Assembly (NCBI GenBank): GCA_017409825.1
Contig: JAFQRZ010000024.1
Location: 124,001 to 188,000, forward strand
Direction of reading: 5' to 3'
Source: Agathobacter sp.
Lineage (GTDB): Bacteria > Bacillota > Clostridia > Lachnospirales > Lachnospiraceae
Length of the DNA: 64,000 nt
Below the pieces are notes generated by a model, which was given only the letters and a program-made list of their open reading frames with translations, made no database searches and was not told where the DNA came from. Positions 46,482 to 56,115 of the stretch are shown here, piece after piece. Each line of letters begins with the position of its first letter. Positions within the stretch are counted from its first letter, which is position 1. A program made the position numbers and the translations under genes.

Positions 46482-48440
46482 ATGCGATACGAAGGTTATT
46501 TACCAATTTCAAAAGAGGATATGATAGAACGCGGGATAGAGCAGTTTGACTTTGTCTATGTCATTGGGGATGCTTATGTGGATCATCCTTCGTTTGGTCC
46601 TGCGATTATTTCACGTATTTTGGAGTCAAGAGGTTTTTCTGTGGGAATTATTTCACAGCCAGATTGGAAGGACGATGATTCGATTTCGATTATGGGCGAA
46701 CCAAGACTTGGCTTCCTTGTTTCTGGTGGAAATATGGATTCGATGGTAAATCATTACTCTGTATCGAAAAAGAGACGCGAAAGTGATTCCTTTACACCAG
46801 GCGGCATCATGGGGAAAAGACCGGACTATGCTACTGTTGTATATTGTAATTTAATTCGTAGAACATATAAAAAGACACCGATTATTATCGGAGGTATTGA
46901 AGCAAGTTTGAGACGACTTGCGCATTATGACTATTGGTCAAATAAAGTAAAACGTTCTATTTTACTGGATTCTGGAGCAGATTTGATTTCCTACGGTATG
47001 GGCGAAAGAAGTATCGTAGAAATTGCAGAGGCTTTGGAGTCTGGAATAGATGTAAAGGATATTACTTTTATTGATGGAACGGTTTATAAGACAAAAGATA
47101 AAGAGAGCATTTATGATGCAATTTGGCTTCCGGAATGGGATGAAATCAAAGAAAACAAGCGTGCTTTTGCAGAGAGTTTCTATACACAATACTGCAATAC
47201 AGACCCATTCTCAGGAAAGCGTCTAGTAGAAAACTATGGTACGAATTATGTTGTGCAGAATCCACCGCAGAAGCCACTCTCAGAGTCAGAAATGGACGCC
47301 GTTTATGCACTTCCATACATGAGAAATTATCATCCAAGTTACGAGGAAGCGGGCGGTGTGCCAGCGATTCGTGAGATTAAGTTTTCATTGGTAAGTAACC
47401 GTGGGTGTTTCGGTGGTTGTAGCTTCTGTGCACTTACGTTTCATCAGGGGCGTATTATTCAGACGAGAAGTCATGAATCCATTATAGAAGAAGCAAAGAT
47501 TATTACACAGGATCCTGAGTTTAAGGGGTATATTCATGATGTGGGCGGTCCAACTGCAAATTTCCGTGCACCAGCCTGTCAGAAACAACTGACAAAAGGT
47601 GCGTGCCCAAACAAACAGTGTTTGTTCCCAACACCATGTAAAAACCTAGAAGTCGACCATAAGGATTATATTGAATTGCTTCGAAAATTACGTGAACTTC
47701 CTAAGGTGAAGAAGGTGTTTATCCGTTCAGGCATTCGATTTGATTACCTGATGGCAGATAAAGATAAGACATTTTTGCGAGAACTTTGTGAGCACCATGT
47801 CAGTGGACAGCTTAAAGTAGCACCAGAGCATATTTCTAATGCAGTACTCAAACGCCTTGGAAAGCCATCGGTTGAGGTGTACAACAAGTTTGTACAGGCA
47901 TATAAGGATATGAATAAAAAGATAGGAAAGGAACAATATCTGGTCCCATATCTCATGTCTTCACATCCAGGCTCTACGTTAAAAGAAGCGATTGAATTGG
48001 CGGAATATCTTCGTGATTTGGGCTATATGCCAGAGCAGGTACAGGACTTTTATCCAACACCTTCTACGATTTCGACTTGTATGTATTATACCGGTTTGGA
48101 CCCAAGAACGATGGAAGAGGTTTATGTATCGACCAATCCACACGAAAAGGCGATGCAGCGTGCTTTGATTCAGTATCGAAATCCAAAGAATTATGACCTT
48201 GTCTATGAAGCATTGACAAAGGCCGGCAGACAGGATTTGATTGGCTTTGAGAAGCATTGCTTGATTAAGCCAAGAAAATTCGGCGGAGAGAAGGCTGGGG
48301 TATGGAGTAAAAATAGTTCTGGTAAAACTGGAAAAGCTAATGCAGGAAAAGGTAACCTTGGGGGTAACAAATCTCAATCCACCGAGAAAAAAGGAAAGAA
48401 AAAGACGATTCGAAACGTCCATAATAAAAAGAAAAAATAA
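46482..48440 (+). CDS. ygiQ: YgiQ family radical SAM protein
   Basis: 652 aa. It has an N-terminal YgiQ domain (RMITRYEG-like start [14 protein letters not shown]), a radical SAM motif [16 protein letters not shown], and a lysine/glycine-rich C-terminal tail of about 50 residues. The reaction is unknown. The cysteine-containing [21 protein letters not shown] region is typical of the family. Confidence 0.93.
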   Translation: MRYEGYLPISKEDMIERGIEQFDFVYVIGDAYVDHPSFGPAIISRILESRGFSVGIISQPDWKDDDSISIMGEPRLGFLVSGGNMDSMVNHYSVSKKRRESDSFTPGGIMGKRPDYATVVYCNLIRRTYKKTPIIIGGIEASLRRLAHYDYWSNKVKRSILLDSGADLISYGMGERSIVEIAEALESGIDVKDITFIDGTVYKTKDKESIYDAIWLPEWDEIKENKRAFAESFYTQYCNTDPFSGKRLVENYGTNYVVQNPPQKPLSESEMDAVYALPYMRNYHPSYEEAGGVPAIREIKFSLVSNRGCFGGCSFCALTFHQGRIIQTRSHESIIEEAKIITQDPEFKGYIHDVGGPTANFRAPACQKQLTKGACPNKQCLFPTPCKNLEVDHKDYIELLRKLRELPKVKKVFIRSGIRFDYLMADKDKTFLRELCEHHVSGQLKVAPEHISNAVLKRLGKPSVEVYNKFVQAYKDMNKKIGKEQYLVPYLMSSHPGSTLKEAIELAEYLRDLGYMPEQVQDFYPTPSTISTCMYYTGLDPRTMEEVYVSTNPHEKAMQRALIQYRNPKNYDLVYEALTKAGRQDLIGFEKHCLIKPRKFGGEKAGVWSKNSSGKTGKANAGKGNLGGNKSQSTEKKGKKKTIRNVHNKKKK

Positions 48441-48443
48441 ACT

Positions 48444-49397
48444 ATGAAAGAATTTATCATTCAAAAAAACGAGGAAAATCAAAGATTTGACAAGTATCTT
48501 AAGAAATTGCTTCCGAATGCGTCTACCAGCTTTTTGTATAAGATGATGCGTAAGAAAAATATCGTCATCAACAAGAAGAAAGTCGAAGGAAATGAGAAGC
48601 TAAAAGCAGGAGATGTAGTTAGTATTTTCTTAAGTGATGAAACCTTTGAGAAATTCCATGTAAATTTAGAAGAATTAAAAAAGGAATATGATAGCTTAAA
48701 ATCCCTAAATCTAAAAGGACTTAAAGTCGTTTATGAAGATGAGGATATGATTATAGCAGACAAGCCTTACAATATGCTTTCTCAGAAGGCTAGCGGCAAG
48801 GATTTATCTGCGAATGAATATCTTCTAGGTTATATGATAAACAAAGATGAGTTATCCTTTGAAGAATTTCAGACCTTTAAACCATCGGTTGTAAATCGTT
48901 TGGACAGAAATACGACAGGGTTGCTCTTGTTTGGAAAGACCTTACATGCTTTGCAAGAGCTTGGGGAAGGTATTCGCGAGCGCACAATCGAAAAATATTA
49001 TCGTGCAGTTGTGGCTGGTGAACTGAAAGAAGAACTGGAACTGAAGGGATATCTGCTTAAGGATGAGAAGGCAAATAAGGTTTCCTATCACAAGGAACAA
49101 GTAGAAGGATCTGATTACATTGAAACGGGTGTGAAACCAATTCTAAGTAAAAACGGTTTGACCTTAGTGGAAATCCATCTTGTAACAGGAAAAACACATC
49201 AGATTCGACTACATTTATCTACGATTGGACATCCAATTCTTGGGGATATGAAGTATGGTGATGAGAAAATAAATAAGAAATATTATGAAAGTCATAAGGT
49301 AAATCATCAGTTGCTTCATGCCTATCGTTTGGAATTCCCAGATGGTAAGGTGGTTGTAGCTGAGCCAGCGAATGTATTTGAAAGAGTATTAGGATAA
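48444..49397 (+). CDS. RluA family pseudouridine synthase
   Basis: 317 aa. An N-terminal S4 domain (KNEENQRFDKYLKKLLPNAS) and a catalytic domain with NRLDRNTTGLLLFG, where the Asp after RL is the nucleophile, then VTGKTHQIRLHLSTIGHPIL. Most like RluC/RluD for large-subunit rRNA; the target site is unassigned. Its stop overlaps the next ATG by one base. Confidence 0.9.
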   Translation: MKEFIIQKNEENQRFDKYLKKLLPNASTSFLYKMMRKKNIVINKKKVEGNEKLKAGDVVSIFLSDETFEKFHVNLEELKKEYDSLKSLNLKGLKVVYEDEDMIIADKPYNMLSQKASGKDLSANEYLLGYMINKDELSFEEFQTFKPSVVNRLDRNTTGLLLFGKTLHALQELGEGIRERTIEKYYRAVVAGELKEELELKGYLLKDEKANKVSYHKEQVEGSDYIETGVKPILSKNGLTLVEIHLVTGKTHQIRLHLSTIGHPILGDMKYGDEKINKKYYESHKVNHQLLHAYRLEFPDGKVVVAEPANVFERVLG

Positions 49398-50455
49398 TGA
49401 TAAAAGAAACAGTAGATGACTTAGTAGAATTACAGGGATGGAGAAAACCAGGGGAAGAATTACAATATTTACAGGGTGCTTTGTTGGACAATTTAAATGA
49501 TAGCAAACGCGGAAATGTATTTTTAGATATTGTGTATTTGGTATCTATTCCATTATGTGCAACAGGAATATTGACCATTCTAAGTTTTATAATACAAGAA
49601 TTTCGCAAAATGGTGTTTTTTGATTTTCTATTGTTTGGTATCGCATTTGCAGCTCTAGTTGCATGGGAGATTTTTAGTATAAAGGGATTTGTTCATTCTT
49701 TAAATCCAACAGAAGGAAAATTCATCAAGCTTGTGAAAGCCGGTGATTTTACAGTTTGTGATGCGACGATAAAAGAGGTTCATTACTTACATCGCACGGA
49801 TGCAATAGATATTATGATGGCAAATATTGCAGATAAACAAGGCGTGTATTGCAATAATTCCATTCGGTGTGACTGGACAAGATGGTTGCAGGTTGGCTCA
49901 CATGTATATTTGACCTGTTATGAAGTGGAAACAGGAAAGTATTTTTATAAAATATATCCAAGCATTAAAAATGGTGAAAATGCAGAGGCTGGTGCTTATG
50001 GTATGAAGTTATATCATAAGTATATGGTAAAGAAAAAGAGTCTATTTCGTACAGCCACAAAACAAATTTTACTGATACTTCTTATTGCATTTCTTTCGTT
50101 ATCTTTGGTTGGTGGATGTTTGGATGTTGCAAATTACTTATCTGGAAGATATGCACAGATAGATGCTACGATTATTTATGTTCATAACTATACTTCAGAT
50201 GGAACAGAGCATGCCAATGGATATATTGCCTGGGAACATAATGGACACCGTTTTTCCAATGAAGAAGATGACCACTATATGGATTTAAGAGATGATGCGA
50301 AACTTGGTGATAAAAAGACCATTTGGATTGATATTGAAACAGGAGAGTTTCAGTCTGAAGATGGAATAATTTCTAGTTTTACTGTGTTATTAGTGGATGT
50401 ATTGATTATAATATTTGCATCTAGAAAATTATATTTAATGATTACGGAGAAATAA
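49397..50455 (+). CDS. Hypothetical membrane protein, 352 aa
   Basis: No family recognised. Two N-terminal helices (about 44-66 and 74-95), a soluble middle with WTRWLQVGSHVYLTCYEVETG, a helix at about 222-242, an extracellular domain (YAQIDATIIYVHNYTSDGTE) and a final helix at about 328-346. The repeated small beta domain around each helix pair resembles DUF3592-type proteins, but this is a weak impression. It sits between a pseudouridine synthase and recU. Confidence 0.7.
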   Translation: MIKETVDDLVELQGWRKPGEELQYLQGALLDNLNDSKRGNVFLDIVYLVSIPLCATGILTILSFIIQEFRKMVFFDFLLFGIAFAALVAWEIFSIKGFVHSLNPTEGKFIKLVKAGDFTVCDATIKEVHYLHRTDAIDIMMANIADKQGVYCNNSIRCDWTRWLQVGSHVYLTCYEVETGKYFYKIYPSIKNGENAEAGAYGMKLYHKYMVKKKSLFRTATKQILLILLIAFLSLSLVGGCLDVANYLSGRYAQIDATIIYVHNYTSDGTEHANGYIAWEHNGHRFSNEEDDHYMDLRDDAKLGDKKTIWIDIETGEFQSEDGIISSFTVLLVDVLIIIFASRKLYLMITEK

Positions 50456-50456
50456 T

Positions 50457-50987
50457 ATGCCGACCTGGAATTCAAGAGGATTACGCGGTTCTACACTAGA
50501 AGACCTGGTAAACCGTACGAATGAAAAGTATTTACAAAATAATCTGGCACTTATCCAGAAGGTTCCTACACCGATTACGCCGATTAATATCGATAAAGAT
50601 ACGAGACACATCACCCTCGCGTATTTTGACCAAAAAAGTACGGTTGACTACATAGGAGTAGTACAAGGTGTACCAGTTTGTTTTGATGCGAAAGAATGTC
50701 ACACAGATACATTTCCATTGGCAAATATTCATGAACATCAGGTGGAATTTATGCGAAATTTCGAAAAGCAGGATGGGGTAGCCTTTATTTTGATTTCTTT
50801 TACGCATAAGAATGAGTTTTATTATATGCGATTTGAAGAATTGCTTTCGTTCTGGAATCGTAAGCTAGAAGGTGGAAGGAAAAGCTTCCGATACGAAGAG
50901 TTGGATGAACGTTTTTTTCTAAAGGAAACACCTGGTGTATTTATTCCATATTTGGAGGCATTACAAAAAGATTTAGAACTTAGATGA
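50457..50987 (+). CDS. recU: Holliday junction resolvase RecU
   Basis: 176 aa. It has the N-terminal NSRGLRGSTLEDLVNRTNEKY, the nuclease core DYIGVVQGVPVCFDAKEC (D...E-x-K type, read as the AKEC segment) and HEHQVEFMRNFEKQDGVAF. It cuts Holliday junctions in Firmicutes in place of RuvC, consistent with ruvAB earlier in the window lacking ruvC. A terminator follows. Confidence 0.92.
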   Translation: MPTWNSRGLRGSTLEDLVNRTNEKYLQNNLALIQKVPTPITPINIDKDTRHITLAYFDQKSTVDYIGVVQGVPVCFDAKECHTDTFPLANIHEHQVEFMRNFEKQDGVAFILISFTHKNEFYYMRFEELLSFWNRKLEGGRKSFRYEELDERFFLKETPGVFIPYLEALQKDLELR

Positions 50988-51039
50988 ATTTGACCTTAGA
51001 TATTGAGAAAATGGAATAATATGTATAACAAATATGCAT

Positions 51040-51076
51040 GGGTACTCACGTTGACAGGAGTACCCTGTTATTTTAT
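51040..51076 (+). terminator. Intrinsic terminator after recU
   Basis: An 8-bp stem, GGGTACTC (51040-51047) with GAGTACCC (51058-51065), is followed by TGTTATTTTAT. Confidence 0.85.
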
Positions 51077-51082
51077 AATAAT

Positions 51083-51111
51083 TTGTAATTATAATAATGT
51101 GCCACTATACT
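51083..51111 (+). promoter_or_regulatory. Sigma-A-type promoter of the his operon
   Basis: TTGTAA (51083-51088) and TATACT (51106-51111) with a 17-bp spacer, followed by a GTGAGGG ribosome site. The distance to the ATG at 51128 allows only about a 10-nt leader, so there is no room for an attenuator here. Confidence 0.65.
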
Positions 51112-51127
51112 AAAGTGAGGGTTATAT

Positions 51128-52762
51128 ATGAAAAATAAATTATTGCATACACCAGATGGTGTTCGCGACCTTTATAATGATGCATATAAGAAAAAATTAG
51201 ATATACAGAATAAGTTACATCAAGTATTTGCAGAATATGGCTGCTTGGATATTCAGACACCAACATTTGAATATTTCGATGTGTTTAGTAATCAGATTGG
51301 AACCACACCATCCAAAGACTTATTTAAGTTTTTTGATACGGAAGGAAATACGGTGGTTTTAAGACCTGACTTTACACCATCTATCGCTAGATGCGTAGCG
51401 AAGTATTTCGAACCGGAAGAAGAGCCAGTAAAGCTTTGCTATATGGGCAATACCTTTATTAATTCTTCGAATTATCAGGGACGGTTGAAAGAAACAACCC
51501 AGTGCGGAGTGGAATTTATCGGTGATGGTTCTGCAGTGGCAGATGCACAGATGCTTGCCATGGTTGTGGATTGTATCAAAGCCATCGGCATTGATGATTT
51601 CCAGATATCGGTTGGGCATGCAGGATTTTTCGATGCATTGCTTGATGCAGCCAATATGCGTAGAAAACAGGCCAATACATTACGAGGATTTTTGGATAAC
51701 AAAAATTTCCTTGGAGTAGAAGCTTTCGTAGAAGCATTAGAAATAGAGGAAGCATTGAAAAATCTGTTTCTTTTGCTTGCAGATTTTGATATTACAGATG
51801 AAGATTTAGCGAATGCTAAAATATGGGCAGATACATATCCGAAGGTAGCGAAAGCGATTGCTTCTTTAGAAGAGCTAAATGCGAATTTAAAGGCAAAAGG
51901 AATTGAGAAATATGTTTCTTTTGAACTTGGCATGATTAGTAATTATGAATATTATACAGGTATCATTTTTGCCGGATATACCTATGGGTTAGGCGAACCT
52001 ATCGTAAAGGGTGGTCGTTATGATACTTTACTTAGTAACTTTGATAAGGATGCACCAGCGATTGGATTTGCATTTGTAATTGATCAGCTTCTGACAGCTA
52101 CCTCAGCCAAGAAACAGGTAATAGAGGATAGATATTTGACCTTCGCATTAGGAAAAGGTCGTTTGGCGAAGAAAACCTTGCAGTTGTTCGAGAAGATTGG
52201 AATTACCTGTGAAGAGATTTTTGATCCAAATACTAGAAAGCTTATTTTCGTCAACGAAGAGCTGAAGCTTCGATTCTTCTTATCCAAAGGACCTGACGTG
52301 CCAACCTATGTAGAACATGGTGCGGCAGATATCGGTATCGTTGGAAAAGATACGATTTTGGAAGAAGGTCGAAACATTTACGAAGTTTTGGATTTAGGCT
52401 TTGGAAACTGCAGGATGTGTATTTGTGGACCTGAATCAGCAAAAGAGCTTTTGAAGCATCAGGAGCAGATACGTGTTGCGACGAAATACCCTGAGATTGC
52501 CAAGGATTATTTCTACAATGAAAAACATCAGACCGTAGAAATTATCAAGTTAAATGGTTCCATTGAACTTGCACCTATTGTAGGACTTTCCGATGTTATT
52601 TGTGATATTGTGGAAACAGGTGCAACTCTTCGTGAAAATGGATTAGATGTTTTAGAAGAGGTTTGTCCATTGTCGGCTCGAATGGTTGTAAATGAAGTGA
52701 GCATGAAGATGGAAAATGAACGAATCACGAAATTGATTCGTGATTTAAAGGAAGTTCTATAA
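51128..52762 (+). CDS. hisZG: HisZ-HisG fusion, ATP phosphoribosyltransferase
   Basis: 544 aa. Residues 1 to about 325 are HisZ, the class II tRNA-synthetase-like regulatory subunit (TPDGVRDLY, NEWQ-type motif 2 FRPDF region read as VLRPDFTPSIARC, YYTGIIFAGY). From about residue 335 (RYLTFALGKGRLAKK) it is a complete short-form HisG ending in ITKLIRDLKEVL. These are normally separate proteins forming a hetero-octamer. Here the HisG start Met is gone and the frame is continuous. It catalyses the first histidine-pathway step, and HisZ confers feedback control. Confidence 0.93.
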   Translation: MKNKLLHTPDGVRDLYNDAYKKKLDIQNKLHQVFAEYGCLDIQTPTFEYFDVFSNQIGTTPSKDLFKFFDTEGNTVVLRPDFTPSIARCVAKYFEPEEEPVKLCYMGNTFINSSNYQGRLKETTQCGVEFIGDGSAVADAQMLAMVVDCIKAIGIDDFQISVGHAGFFDALLDAANMRRKQANTLRGFLDNKNFLGVEAFVEALEIEEALKNLFLLLADFDITDEDLANAKIWADTYPKVAKAIASLEELNANLKAKGIEKYVSFELGMISNYEYYTGIIFAGYTYGLGEPIVKGGRYDTLLSNFDKDAPAIGFAFVIDQLLTATSAKKQVIEDRYLTFALGKGRLAKKTLQLFEKIGITCEEIFDPNTRKLIFVNEELKLRFFLSKGPDVPTYVEHGAADIGIVGKDTILEEGRNIYEVLDLGFGNCRMCICGPESAKELLKHQEQIRVATKYPEIAKDYFYNEKHQTVEIIKLNGSIELAPIVGLSDVICDIVETGATLRENGLDVLEEVCPLSARMVVNEVSMKMENERITKLIRDLKEVL

Positions 52763-52790
52763 CAGTTAGAACTTGTTGGAGGAATGAGAC

Positions 52791-54080
52791 ATGAGAATTT
52801 TAGACTTAAATAAAGATACGAAAAACGATTTATTAGAAAGCTTATTGAAACGTAGTCCTAACCACTACGGTGAATTTGAAGGCAGAGTAAATGAAATCGT
52901 AAATAACGTAAGAGAACGCAAGGACGCAGCACTTTTTGAGTACACGGAGAAGTTTGATGGTGCAAAAATTGATGCGGACTCCATTTTAGTTACAGAAGAA
53001 GAAATTGCAGAGGCGTATGCGCAGGTAGATGCGAAGCTTTTGGAAATCATTCGTAAATCGAAAGTAAATATCGAAAAATATCATGCAAAACAACTCCAGA
53101 ATTCTTGGTTTACGACGGAGGAAGGTATCATTTTAGGACAGAAGGTGACACCACTGGATGTCGCAGGTGTTTATGTACCAGGTGGAAAAGCAGTGTATCC
53201 ATCTTCTGTACTTATGAATGTAATGCCAGCAAAGGTAGCTGGAGTTCGTAAGATTATTATGACAACACCACCTGGAAAAGATGGTAAGGTTTATGCGACA
53301 ACACTTGTTGCAGCGAAAGAAGCTGGCGTAGACGAAATCTACAAGGTTGGTGGTGCTCAGGCGGTAGCAGCTATGGCGTTTGGAACAGAAAGTATACCTA
53401 AGGTAGATAAAATCGTTGGACCAGGTAATATTTATGTTGCCTTGGCGAAAAAAGCAGTATTTGGCTATGTAAGTATTGATTCGATTGCAGGACCAAGCGA
53501 AATTCTGGTATTAGCCGATGAAACTGCAAATCCAAAGTTTGTTGCGGCAGATTTGCTTTCACAGGCAGAACATGATGAGTTGGCATCTGCAATTCTCATT
53601 ACGACAAGCAAAGAATTAGCAGAACAGGTTTCCTTGGAAGTAGATAAATTTGTAGCTGTATTATCTCGTAAAGAGATTATTCAGAAATCCTTAGATAATT
53701 ATGGATATATCCTTGTTGCAGAAAATATGGAAGATGCCATTGATGCGACCAATGAAATCGCTTCTGAGCACTTGGAAGTTGTAACGAAGAATCCATTTGA
53801 GGTTATGACAAAGATTCGTAATGCAGGTGCAATTTTCCTTGGCGAATATTCATCGGAACCACTTGGCGACTATTTTGCTGGTCCAAACCATGTTTTACCA
53901 ACAAATGGAACGGCGAAATTCTTCTCACCACTGAGTGTAGATGATTTTATCAAGAAATCCAGCATTATAAATTATTCCAAAGAAGCTTTACAGGCTGTTT
54001 ATAAGGATATCGTTGATTTTGCAGAAGCTGAACAGTTGACCGCACATGCGAACTCGATTCGTGTGCGTTTTGAGGATTAG
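52791..54080 (+). CDS. hisD: Histidinol dehydrogenase
   Basis: Oxidises histidinol to histidine in two NAD-dependent steps. 429 aa. DVAGVYVPGGKAVYPSSVLM, KVGGAQAVAAMAFG, GPSEILVLADETANP, and the zinc/catalytic LSQAEHDELASAIL and ASEHLEV are all present. GGAGGAATG precedes the ATG. Follows the hisZG fusion at 28 bp. Confidence 0.97.
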   Translation: MRILDLNKDTKNDLLESLLKRSPNHYGEFEGRVNEIVNNVRERKDAALFEYTEKFDGAKIDADSILVTEEEIAEAYAQVDAKLLEIIRKSKVNIEKYHAKQLQNSWFTTEEGIILGQKVTPLDVAGVYVPGGKAVYPSSVLMNVMPAKVAGVRKIIMTTPPGKDGKVYATTLVAAKEAGVDEIYKVGGAQAVAAMAFGTESIPKVDKIVGPGNIYVALAKKAVFGYVSIDSIAGPSEILVLADETANPKFVAADLLSQAEHDELASAILITTSKELAEQVSLEVDKFVAVLSRKEIIQKSLDNYGYILVAENMEDAIDATNEIASEHLEVVTKNPFEVMTKIRNAGAIFLGEYSSEPLGDYFAGPNHVLPTNGTAKFFSPLSVDDFIKKSSIINYSKEALQAVYKDIVDFAEAEQLTAHANSIRVRFED

Positions 54081-54096
54081 TTTATAGAAATGTAAT

Positions 54097-54125
54097 TTGT
54101 CTTTTCAGGCAAAAGGGATTATAAT
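54097..54125 (+). promoter_or_regulatory. Internal his promoter upstream of hisB
   Basis: TTGTCT (54097-54102) and a consensus TATAAT (54120-54125) with a 17-bp spacer sit in the gap between hisD and hisB. It could give hisB-hisIE extra transcription. Confidence 0.65.
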
Positions 54126-54147
54126 GGACAAATGGAGGAATACTCGG

Positions 54148-54738
54148 ATGTCAAACAGAAGTGCAAAGGTAGAAAGAAAAACAAGAGAAACAGATATTGA
54201 GCTGACTTTTGATGTAGATGGTTCAGGTAAATCAGATATTGAAACAGGTATCGGTTTCTTTGACCATATGTTAGAAGGATTTGCAAAACATGGTTTCTTT
54301 GATTTAAAACTGAAATGTGATGGCGATTTGGAAGTAGATACCCATCATACGGTAGAAGATTGTGGTATCGTTTTAGGTCAGGCAATCAAGGAAGCGATTG
54401 GAGACAAAAAAGGGATTAAGCGATATGGTAACTTTGTCTTGCCTATGGACGAAAGCCTTGTGCTCTGTGCAGTAGATTTGTGTGGCAGACCATATTTTTC
54501 ATGGGATGCAAGCTTTACTGTGCCACAAATCGGTGATTTAGAAACAGAGATGATCAAAGAGTTTTTCTACGCAATTTCGTATGCCGCAGGCATGAATTTG
54601 CATATTAAAGTATTGACACCTGGTAACAATCATCACATGGCTGAAGCGATGTTTAAGGCTTTTGCGAAAGCATTGGATGAGGCAACCACAGTAGATCCTC
54701 GAATTACGGACATTTTGTCAACGAAAGGAAGTTTGTAA
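54148..54738 (+). CDS. hisB: Imidazoleglycerol-phosphate dehydratase
   Basis: 196 aa, the monofunctional type without the phosphatase domain. The signature runs of metal-binding residues are [27 protein letters not shown] and [22 protein letters not shown] at 54134 sets the ATG at 54148; the frame opens 51 bases upstream. Its stop overlaps the next start by one base. Confidence 0.96.
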   Translation: MSNRSAKVERKTRETDIELTFDVDGSGKSDIETGIGFFDHMLEGFAKHGFFDLKLKCDGDLEVDTHHTVEDCGIVLGQAIKEAIGDKKGIKRYGNFVLPMDESLVLCAVDLCGRPYFSWDASFTVPQIGDLETEMIKEFFYAISYAAGMNLHIKVLTPGNNHHMAEAMFKAFAKALDEATTVDPRITDILSTKGSL

Positions 54739-56018
54739 TGGAAACAAAAAACATAGTTGCCACTTTGTATTTAAAGGATGGCAAGGCTGTGAAATCAACG
54801 ACTGATTTTACAGAAATTGAAGATGTATATGAATTGTGTCAGATGTACAATGACAGCGGTGTCGATAAAATTGTGATTTTAGATTTGTCTACCAGCGATG
54901 ATGAACACGAAAAGAACATTAACACAATTAAAAATATCAATCGAAATATCGAAATCAAGGTATGTGCAGGCGGAAACATTAACCGTATTGAAGATATCAA
55001 AAAGCTATTATATGCAGGCTGTATGCAGGTAATGCTCAATGCTGCAAAGAAAAGCAGTATTGGTCTGGCAGAAGAGGCAAGCCAGCGTTTTGGAAAGGAT
55101 AGAATCGTTCTTTCCGTACATAATGTAGACTTTATTTACAAACATAAATCAGATATTGAAGAAACATTCCATGAATTATATATTTTAGATACTAAGATTT
55201 TGGATGCGATTGATAATTTATCTGTAATTCCTTATGTGGTAAAAACAGATTCTTTGGAATATAGTGATATTTTGTTCTTATTAAGCAGAAAAAACATTCG
55301 TGGTATTACAGGTCCGTTATTGAATGATCCTAAGACGGATATTATGAAATTGAAATCAGAGCTTTCTGCTGATGGCATCATTATGGACAACTTTAGTACC
55401 GATTTGGAATGGGAAAATTTCAAAACGAATGAACAGGGATTGATTCCAGTCATTGTTCAGGATTATCGTACGGATGAAGTTCTTATGCTTGCTTACATGA
55501 ATGAAGAGGCATTTTATAATACGATTAATATTGGCAAGATGACATATTATAGCCGTAGTCGTCAAGCTCTTTGGGTGAAGGGAGAAACCTCTGGACATTA
55601 CCAGTATGTAAAATCCCTTACAGCGGACTGTGATTTTGATACGATTTTGGCAAAAGTATCTCAGGTAGGAGTTGCTTGTCATACCGGCAATCCGACCTGC
55701 TTCTTCAATAATATTGTTAAGAAAGAATATATCGAAAAGAATCCACTTAAGGTATTCGAAGAAGTGTATGGTGTGATTAAAGATCGAAAAGAACATCCAA
55801 AGGAAGGTTCTTACACCAATTATCTCTTTGATAAGGGTGTTGACAAGATCCTTAAGAAACTTGGAGAAGAAAGTACTGAAATTGTAATTGCAGCAAAGAA
55901 TCCAGACCCAGAAGAAATCAAATACGAGATTTCTGATTTCCTGTATCATTGTATGGTACTTATGGTAGAAAAGGGAGTCACTTGGGAAGATATTACACAG
56001 GAGCTTTCGCAGAGATAA
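54738..56018 (+). CDS. hisIE: HisF-like (inactive) - HisI - HisE fusion
   Basis: 426 aa. Residues about 220-325 are HisI (phosphoribosyl-AMP cyclohydrolase, with [18 protein letters not shown] and the zinc-site [10 protein letters not shown]...ACHTG), and about 335-426 are HisE (phosphoribosyl-ATP pyrophosphatase, [14 protein letters not shown]). The first 215 residues are a HisF/HisA-type barrel ([20 protein letters not shown]). It starts in register with HisF, but Tyr11 replaces the catalytic Asp11 and His128 sits where HisF has Asp130. So cyclase activity is probably lost, leaving a structural role or a scaffold. Confidence 0.9.
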   Translation: METKNIVATLYLKDGKAVKSTTDFTEIEDVYELCQMYNDSGVDKIVILDLSTSDDEHEKNINTIKNINRNIEIKVCAGGNINRIEDIKKLLYAGCMQVMLNAAKKSSIGLAEEASQRFGKDRIVLSVHNVDFIYKHKSDIEETFHELYILDTKILDAIDNLSVIPYVVKTDSLEYSDILFLLSRKNIRGITGPLLNDPKTDIMKLKSELSADGIIMDNFSTDLEWENFKTNEQGLIPVIVQDYRTDEVLMLAYMNEEAFYNTINIGKMTYYSRSRQALWVKGETSGHYQYVKSLTADCDFDTILAKVSQVGVACHTGNPTCFFNNIVKKEYIEKNPLKVFEEVYGVIKDRKEHPKEGSYTNYLFDKGVDKILKKLGEESTEIVIAAKNPDPEEIKYEISDFLYHCMVLMVEKGVTWEDITQELSQR

Positions 56019-56049
56019 ACGAACTCTACTGACAATCGGTTGCGAATTT

Positions 56050-56115
56050 AACCTCTATGAAATAGAATGAGCATATAAGAAGTGCTTCTAAAATCTATTT
56101 CATGGAGGTTTTATT
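56050..56115 (+). promoter_or_regulatory. Hairpin terminator/SD-sequestering structure before the XRE membrane regulator
   Basis: A 17-bp stem with one G-U pair (56050-56066 with 56094-56110) holds the GGAGG ribosome site (56104-56108) of the gene starting at 56116 inside its 3' arm. The loop contains AGAAGTGCTTCT, a small inner hairpin. The stem is followed by TTATTATG, so it may also act as the his operon terminator. Confidence 0.7.

Noticed and set aside
50988-51127. T-box or histidine attenuator before the his operon
   Set aside because: Only the recU terminator and a short promoter region fit in 140 bp. The predicted start leaves about a 10-nt leader and no T-box AGGGTGGAACCGCG-type element is visible.
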